From contig JBBQBI010000049.1 in NCBI GenBank assembly GCA_038363005.1, positions 1 through 5,958 of the forward strand: DNA of 5,958 nt. Reading direction: 5' to 3'. The DNA comes from JAKOWB01 sp038363005. Its GTDB lineage: Bacteria > Pseudomonadota > Alphaproteobacteria > Kiloniellales > JACOMY01. The notes under the pieces are model-generated. The model searched no databases. It had not been told where the DNA came from and saw only the letters and a list, made by a program, of their open reading frames with translations. A program made the position numbers and the translations under genes. Each line of letters opens with the position of its first letter. The stretch's first letter is position 1. Of the stretch, positions 1 through 5,958 are shown one piece after another.

Positions 1-87
1 GTCTCCCCGGGGGGGGCTCAGTTGCACCTCCGCGCGTGGGGGGGGGGGGGGGGGGGCGGGCGGGGGGCCCGCCCCCCGGCCGAATGA
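1..87. other. Non-coding left end with extreme poly-G tracts
   Basis: No gene is visible here. The stretch lies just beyond the aconitase stop codon and is dominated by G and C runs: eight G at 9-16, nineteen G at 38-56, then a C/G hairpin at 61-78. A 19-base G homopolymer is far longer than composition alone would give, even in GC-rich DNA. It may be a real downstream terminator or slippage region, or a sequencing or assembly artefact at a contig end. The bases left of about position 60 should be treated with caution. Confidence 0.6.
61..78 (-). terminator. Possible GC hairpin terminator after acnA
   Basis: Ten bases beyond the acnA stop codon the sequence folds as a 7-bp perfect stem: C plus six G at 61-67 pairs with six C plus G at 72-78, around a four-base loop at 68-71. 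Read in the direction of acnA, it is followed by a C-rich tract rather than the U-run of a classical intrinsic terminator. The position suits a transcript end, but the missing U-tract and the doubtful poly-G next to it keep this tentative. Confidence 0.35.
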
Positions 88-2766
<2,679 letters not shown>

Positions 2767-2895
2767 GGCCGGTCTCTCCTTGGCTGCGACGGGATCGGAG
2801 CGCGGAGAGAAGGCCAATGGCCCACCCGGGCTGCCCCTCTTCCACGCTCCGCGGCTGGTCGCGACCAGGCCGGCGGGTAGCGGGAACCGCTCGTG
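2767..2895 (-). promoter_or_regulatory. Structured 5' leader of acnA with 14-bp palindrome
   Basis: This non-coding stretch would form a leader of roughly 125 nt if the candidate promoter at 2899-2927 is used. It contains a perfect 14-bp palindrome, CTGGTCGCGACCAG, at 2855-2868. It also has a 7-bp inverted repeat, CGGAGCG at 2796-2802 against CGCTCCG at 2845-2851, and the near-palindrome GGCCAATGGCC at 2812-2822. These could be a DNA operator or RNA hairpins. The ribosome-binding site AAGGAGAG is at 2774-2781 and is not obviously buried in these pairings. No regulator is assigned. Confidence 0.4.
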
Positions 2896-2898
2896 CTG

Positions 2899-2927
2899 AT
2901 TATGCGCGAGGTTCTACGCCAGGCCAG
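2899..2927 (-). promoter_or_regulatory. Candidate sigma-70 promoter for acnA
   Basis: On the minus strand, a -10-like hexamer CATAAT (2904 to 2899, five of six matches to TATAAT) lies 17 bp from CTGGCC (2927 to 2922), a weak -35 with three of six matches. This AT-rich hexamer stands out in very GC-rich DNA. Transcription would start near 2892, giving a leader of about 125 nt. The -35 overlaps one copy of a tandem AGTGAAG repeat (2926-2940). Prediction only. Confidence 0.4.
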
Positions 2928-2945
2928 TGAAGAAGTGAAGAGGGG

Positions 2946-2958
2946 GCGGCAAAGCCGC
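2946..2958 (-). terminator. Small hairpin after the DUF6356-like gene
   Basis: Directly after the stop codon of the small gene, GCGGC (2946-2950) and GCCGC (2954-2958) form a 5-bp perfect stem around a three-base loop. Downstream on the minus strand comes a pyrimidine-rich run (CCCCTCTTCACTTCTTC) rather than a pure U-run. This may be a weak intrinsic terminator separating the small gene from acnA, whose own candidate promoter lies just beyond. Confidence 0.35.
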
Positions 2959-3216
2959 TCAGATGGCGTCGCCCAGGTAGGCGCCGACCTCGGGCGCGGC
3001 CGGGGCCTTGCGCTGGCGGTGCGTCACCATGTCGTGGTGCAGCGCGCGGATGGTGTTGGAGCCGGTCTTCACGCAGAAGAACGGGAAGATCCCGTGCACC
3101 AGGCAGGCCAGCCCCGCCAAGGTCATGCGCCAGCCGAAGCTGGAGGCGACCCCCATGTGCTCGACATAGCTCTCGCCGACGCTTTCGGGGTGCTGGGTGA
3201 ACAGGCGCTTCAGCAT
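2959..3216 (-). CDS. DUF6356-like small membrane-associated protein
   Basis: The gene encodes an 85-residue protein of unknown function that I recognise as resembling the alphaproteobacterial DUF6356 family. Family-like features are the N-terminal MLKRLFTQHPESVGESYVEH (1-20) and the central block AGLACLVHGIFPFFCVKTGS (34-53), followed by an ALHHDM segment near 58-63. Residues of about 31-49 are hydrophobic (MTLAGLACLVHGIFPFFCV) and could form one transmembrane helix, with a short basic then variable tail (64-85). There is no cleavable signal peptide. The ATG at 3216 has AAGGAG at 3225-3230, about 8 bases upstream, which supports both the start and real expression. It is divergent from the Lrp-type regulator and upstream of acnA, separated from it by 192 bp. 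The reading is firm as a gene; any function would be a guess. The family name comes from memory of its motifs. Confidence 0.82.
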   Translation of the reverse strand: MLKRLFTQHPESVGESYVEHMGVASSFGWRMTLAGLACLVHGIFPFFCVKTGSNTIRALHHDMVTHRQRKAPAAPEVGAYLGDAI

Positions 3217-3338
3217 GGGGGCGGCTCCTTGGTTTAGTCATGCCAGGATAGGCGGAGTCGCGGAGCAGTGTTTTCCTTTCTTTGGCGCCATTTGCGGAAG
3301 ATCTGGAAGATTTCACTCTCCTATGGCAAGATCGTAGA
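3217..3338. promoter_or_regulatory. Divergent intergenic region between lrp-type gene and DUF6356 gene
   Basis: This 122-bp region must hold the promoters of both divergent genes. It contains a perfect 8-bp palindrome TGGCGCCA at 3283-3290 and a direct repeat GGAAGAT at 3296-3302 and 3305-3311, spaced 9 bp apart. It is noticeably richer in A and T than its surroundings (about 3270-3340). A weak plus-strand promoter can be drawn as TTGGCG (3282-3287) and GAAGAT (3306-3311) with 18-bp spacing, overlapping these repeats. Lrp/AsnC proteins commonly repress their own gene and often act on the divergent neighbour, so an autoregulatory site here is plausible but unproven. Confidence 0.4.
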
Positions 3339-3809
3339 ATGTCTTCCCTCGATGCCATCGATCGGCGGCTGTTGGCGGCGTTGCAGGAGAACTGCGACCG
3401 ATCGCTGGCGGAACTGTCCAAGGCCGTCGGCCTGTCGCCGACGCCCTGCTGGCGGCGCATCCAGCGGCTGGAGCAGGCCGGCGTGATCAAGGGCCGCGTG
3501 GCGCTGCTCGACCCGGCGAAGCTGAACCTGCCGGTGGTGGTCTTCGTGCGGGTGAAGACGGGGCGCCACAGCTATGCCTGGCTGGAGGACTTCGCCGCCA
3601 AGATCCAGGAGGTGCCCGAGGTGGTGGAGTTCTACCGCATGTCGGGCGACGTGGATTACCTGCTGAAGGTCGTGGTGCCCGACATCGCCGGCTACGACCA
3701 AGTCTACAAGCAGCTGGTCACCCTGGCCGAGTTCGCCGACGTTTCGTCTTCCTTTGCACTGGAAACCATCAAGCAGACGACCAAGCTGCCGCTGGGCTAC
3801 GCGCGCTAG
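3339..3809 (+). CDS. Lrp/AsnC family transcriptional regulator
   Basis: This is a 156-residue feast/famine regulator of normal family length. The N-terminal winged helix-turn-helix spans about residues 5-52 (DAIDRRLLAALQENCDRS, then LAELSKAVGLSPTPCWRRIQ, then RLEQAGVIKG). A linker leads to the RAM ligand-binding and oligomerisation domain from about 65 to 145, with the conserved segment YRMSGDVDYLLKVVVPD (99-115) and the usual C-terminal SSFALETIKQTTKLPL (137-152). Such proteins form dimers and octamers, bind amino acids or related metabolites in the RAM domain, and control nearby and distant genes. The ATG at 3339 gives the standard N-terminus. A TTG at 3282 would add 19 atypical residues. 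The ribosome-binding site before 3339 is weak. Which Lrp subgroup this is (Lrp proper, BkdR, PutR and so on) and its effector cannot be told from sequence alone. No catabolic target gene sits next to it. Confidence 0.93.
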   Translation: MSSLDAIDRRLLAALQENCDRSLAELSKAVGLSPTPCWRRIQRLEQAGVIKGRVALLDPAKLNLPVVVFVRVKTGRHSYAWLEDFAAKIQEVPEVVEFYRMSGDVDYLLKVVVPDIAGYDQVYKQLVTLAEFADVSSSFALETIKQTTKLPLGYAR

Positions 3810-3830
3810 GGCACCGCCCTAGCCCCGCGC
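3801..3830. terminator. Bidirectional hairpin spanning both convergent stop codons
   Basis: CTAGGGC (3806-3812) and GCCCTAG (3816-3822) form a perfect 7-bp stem around ACC. The flanks GCGCG (3801-3805) and CGCGC (3826-3830) extend the stem by 5 bp past a three-base bulge. The TAG stop of the Lrp-type gene (3807-3809) and the TAG stop of trmB (complement of 3819-3821) sit at mirror positions in the two arms. With only 9 bp between stops, this hairpin is the only evident shared transcript end for both genes. There is no U-run on either side, so termination may be weak or factor-assisted. Confidence 0.5.
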
Positions 3831-4534
3831 CAACCGGCGATAGCGCAGGAAGGTCGGCTTGCGGCCCTGCTGGATCGCCTTCTGCTCATAGCGGGTCGGC
3901 GGCCAGTCCGGCGGTCGGTGGCGCCAGTCGTCGGCGCAATCGGCCAGCCAGTGGAACTCCGGCCGCGCCGCGACGTGGCGCAGCATCCAGGCGAGATAGG
4001 GTTCGTCGTCGGTGGCCAGGCGTAGCTCGCCGCCATCGACCAGCAGCGCCGCGATGCGCGCCAGGCTCCAGTCCTGCACCATGCGGCGCTTGTGATGCCG
4101 CGCCTTGGGCCAGGGATCGGGGAACAGGATGAAGACACGCTCCAGCGAACGCTCCGGCAGGCAGTCGAGCAGCGCGCGGGCGTCGCCGTGGTGCAGGCGC
4201 ACGTTGTGCGTAGCGCCCTCAGCCAGCGCGCGGATCGCGGTGGCAACACCGTTGAGGTAGACCTCGGCACCGATCAGGCCGACGTCGGGATTCTGCGCTG
4301 CCTGCCAGGCCAGGTGTTCGCCGCCGCCGAAGCCGATCTCCAGCCAGGTGGCGCGCCGCGGCGCGGCGAACAGCGTCGCGGGATCGAGCGGCGCACCGGC
4401 CGGCGGCAGGGCAAGCTGCAACGCGGGCAGCCGTGTCTCGAGCAGACTGGAGAGGTTGGGCCGCAAGGGCCGCCCCTTGCTGCGGCCATAGACGCGTCGG
4501 CGGGGCGGCGGCGGCGGGTTGTCGGCCGCGCCGC

Positions 4535-4538
<4 letters not shown>
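3819..4538 (-). CDS. trmB: tRNA (guanine-N7)-methyltransferase TrmB
   Basis: The 239-residue product is the SAM-dependent enzyme that forms 7-methylguanosine at position 46 in the tRNA variable loop, acting in the cytoplasm. The Rossmann-type methyltransferase core shows motif I EIGFGGGEH (67-75), an acidic ribose-binding position at E92 in GAEVYLNG, and HHGDA (116-120). The family hallmark FPDPWPK (139-145) is followed by RHHKRRM (147-153). TDDEPY (176-181) and TRYEQKAIQQGRKP (215-228) complete the TrmB pattern. D141 is the likely catalytic aspartate by analogy. The GTG start at 4538 overlaps the metK stop by 4 bp (GTGA), a standard translational coupling. It gives a short proline- and arginine-rich, probably disordered N-terminus (PPPPPRRR, 8-15). 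Longer in-frame starts would run far into metK and are rejected. It is transcribed with metK, its SAM supplier. Confidence 0.95.
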
Positions 4539-5707
<1,169 letters not shown>

Positions 5708-5710
5708 GGT

Positions 5711-5809
5711 GACCCCCGGTCTTGACTAGGATGATGGCCGGCGCCTGGCTTGCCCCCGGCGCGGGCCGGGACGCGCACGAACGGGCGACGCGGCCGCGAA
5801 AAGCGCGGC
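5711..5809 (-). promoter_or_regulatory. Structured 5' leader of metK
   Basis: If the promoter at 5810-5838 is real, the metK leader is about 95 nt and unusually structured. In transcript order it holds a 6-bp stem GCCGCG/CGCGGC with a five-base loop (5793-5809), a 6-bp stem CCCGGC/GCCGGG with a four-base loop (5755-5770), the palindrome GGCGCC (5740-5745), and a 4-bp stem GACC/GGTC (5711-5721) directly before the GTG start that includes the weak ribosome-binding site. GC-rich DNA forms such stems easily. I do not recognise the known SAM-II, SAM-V, SAH or SAM/SAH riboswitch cores, so no riboswitch is called. Confidence 0.35.
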
Positions 5810-5838
5810 ACTGTCGCCTTGCGGGACAGTCCGGTCAA
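5810..5838 (-). promoter_or_regulatory. Candidate metK promoter with overlapping inverted repeat
   Basis: On the minus strand TTGACC (5838 to 5833, five of six matches to TTGACA) stands exactly 17 bp from GACAGT (5815 to 5810), a weak -10 with three of six matches. The inverted repeat ACTGTC/GACAGT (5810-5815 and 5825-5830, nine bases between) occupies the spacer and -10, as expected for an operator. If it were transcribed, it would instead fold into a hairpin with a GCAA tetraloop. Expression of the metK-trmB operon is the likely job. Prediction only. Confidence 0.4.
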
Positions 5839-5958
5839 GCAGGGAAGGAAAGACGGAAGGGGGCCCCCGGCCTGGGGGCGGGGCGCCCCCCCCATCAGGC
5901 GAGGCAGGCTTGGCCAGCCGTGGGGCAAGCCGATGGCCAGAAGAAAACCCCCGGGCGG
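5839..5958. other. Non-coding right end with G/C inverted repeats
   Basis: I can support no gene here. GGGGGCCCCC is a 10-bp palindrome at 5859-5868. GGGGGCG (5874-5880) pairs with CGCCCCC (5884-5890) around GGG, and GCCT/AGGC (5870-5873 and 5897-5900) adds an outer stem. This could be the terminator of a gene lying beyond the window. An ATG at 5932 opens nine plus-strand codons that run off the end, and short minus-strand frames stop nearby; neither is enough to call. Base calls in the G/C runs may be unreliable. Confidence 0.4.

Noticed and set aside
2767..2817. Upstream ATG for acnA at 2817
   Set aside because: The 17 added residues do not resemble aconitase N-termini, and the strong AAGGAGAG lies correctly spaced for the ATG at 2766.
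3282..3338. Upstream TTG start for the Lrp-type gene
   Set aside because: It would add 19 residues that do not look like the family and would consume the likely promoter. The ATG at 3339 gives the usual Lrp length despite its weak ribosome-binding site.
2900..3490. A 196-codon minus-strand frame overlapping the lrp-type and DUF6356 genes
   Set aside because: It crosses a divergent promoter region, lies antisense to the HTH domain and reads the DUF6356 gene out of frame. No motif supports it.
4502..4519. GGC/CGG-type short repeat in the trmB 5' end as a phase-variation tract
   Set aside because: It is a few proline codons in a disordered N-terminus. The repeat unit is three bases, so length changes would not shift the frame, and it is too short to be convincing.
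5708..5840. Known SAM or SAH riboswitch before metK
   Set aside because: I looked for the conserved cores of SAM-II, SAM-V, SAH and SAM/SAH elements and did not find them; only generic GC-rich hairpins are present.
5932..5958. Start of a divergent plus-strand gene (ATG at 5932)
   Set aside because: Only nine codons fit before the window ends and there is no clear ribosome-binding site, so it cannot be supported.

Overview
The window is a GC-rich (roughly two-thirds G+C by eye) chromosomal segment that looks alphaproteobacterial, possibly from a Rhodospirillales-like lineage. Evidence for this is the metK-trmB gene pair, the MetK and TrmB sequence types, an 892-residue AcnA-type aconitase, and a small DUF6356-like protein, a family I associate with this class. 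The assignment rests on family recall, not on a search. Long G/C homopolymer tracts near both ends, including 19 consecutive G at 38-56, suggest a short assembled contig or low-quality ends.

Layout, left to right: (1) 1-87 is non-coding, with a G/C hairpin just beyond the aconitase stop and the poly-G tract. (2) acnA on the minus strand (88-2766) is complete and has a good ribosome-binding site. (3) A 192-bp gap (2767-2958) holds a candidate acnA promoter and a structured leader with a perfect 14-bp palindrome. (4) A small minus-strand membrane-associated DUF6356-like gene (2959-3216) follows. (5) A 122-bp divergent intergenic region precedes (6) a plus-strand Lrp/AsnC-family regulator (3339-3809). 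(7) That gene converges on trmB with only 9 bp between the stop codons, and both stops lie symmetrically in one inverted repeat. (8) trmB (3819-4538) and metK (4535-5707) form a minus-strand operon with a 4-bp GTGA overlap; both use GTG starts. (9) 5708-5958 is the metK upstream region, with a candidate promoter and several hairpins.

Functionally the genes are housekeeping. AcnA interconverts citrate and isocitrate in the TCA cycle. MetK makes S-adenosylmethionine. TrmB uses S-adenosylmethionine to methylate G46 of tRNA, so supplier and consumer are co-translated. The Lrp-type regulator probably senses an amino acid or related metabolite; its targets cannot be read from the window, although its own upstream region is the nearest candidate.

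I found no defence system, mobile element, CRISPR array, tRNA or rRNA. The observations most worth checking are the palindrome spanning both convergent stop codons, the structured leaders of metK and acnA, the tandem repeats at the acnA and lrp promoters, and the conserved but uncharacterised DUF6356-like protein. I do not see convincing evidence of an undescribed multi-gene system.
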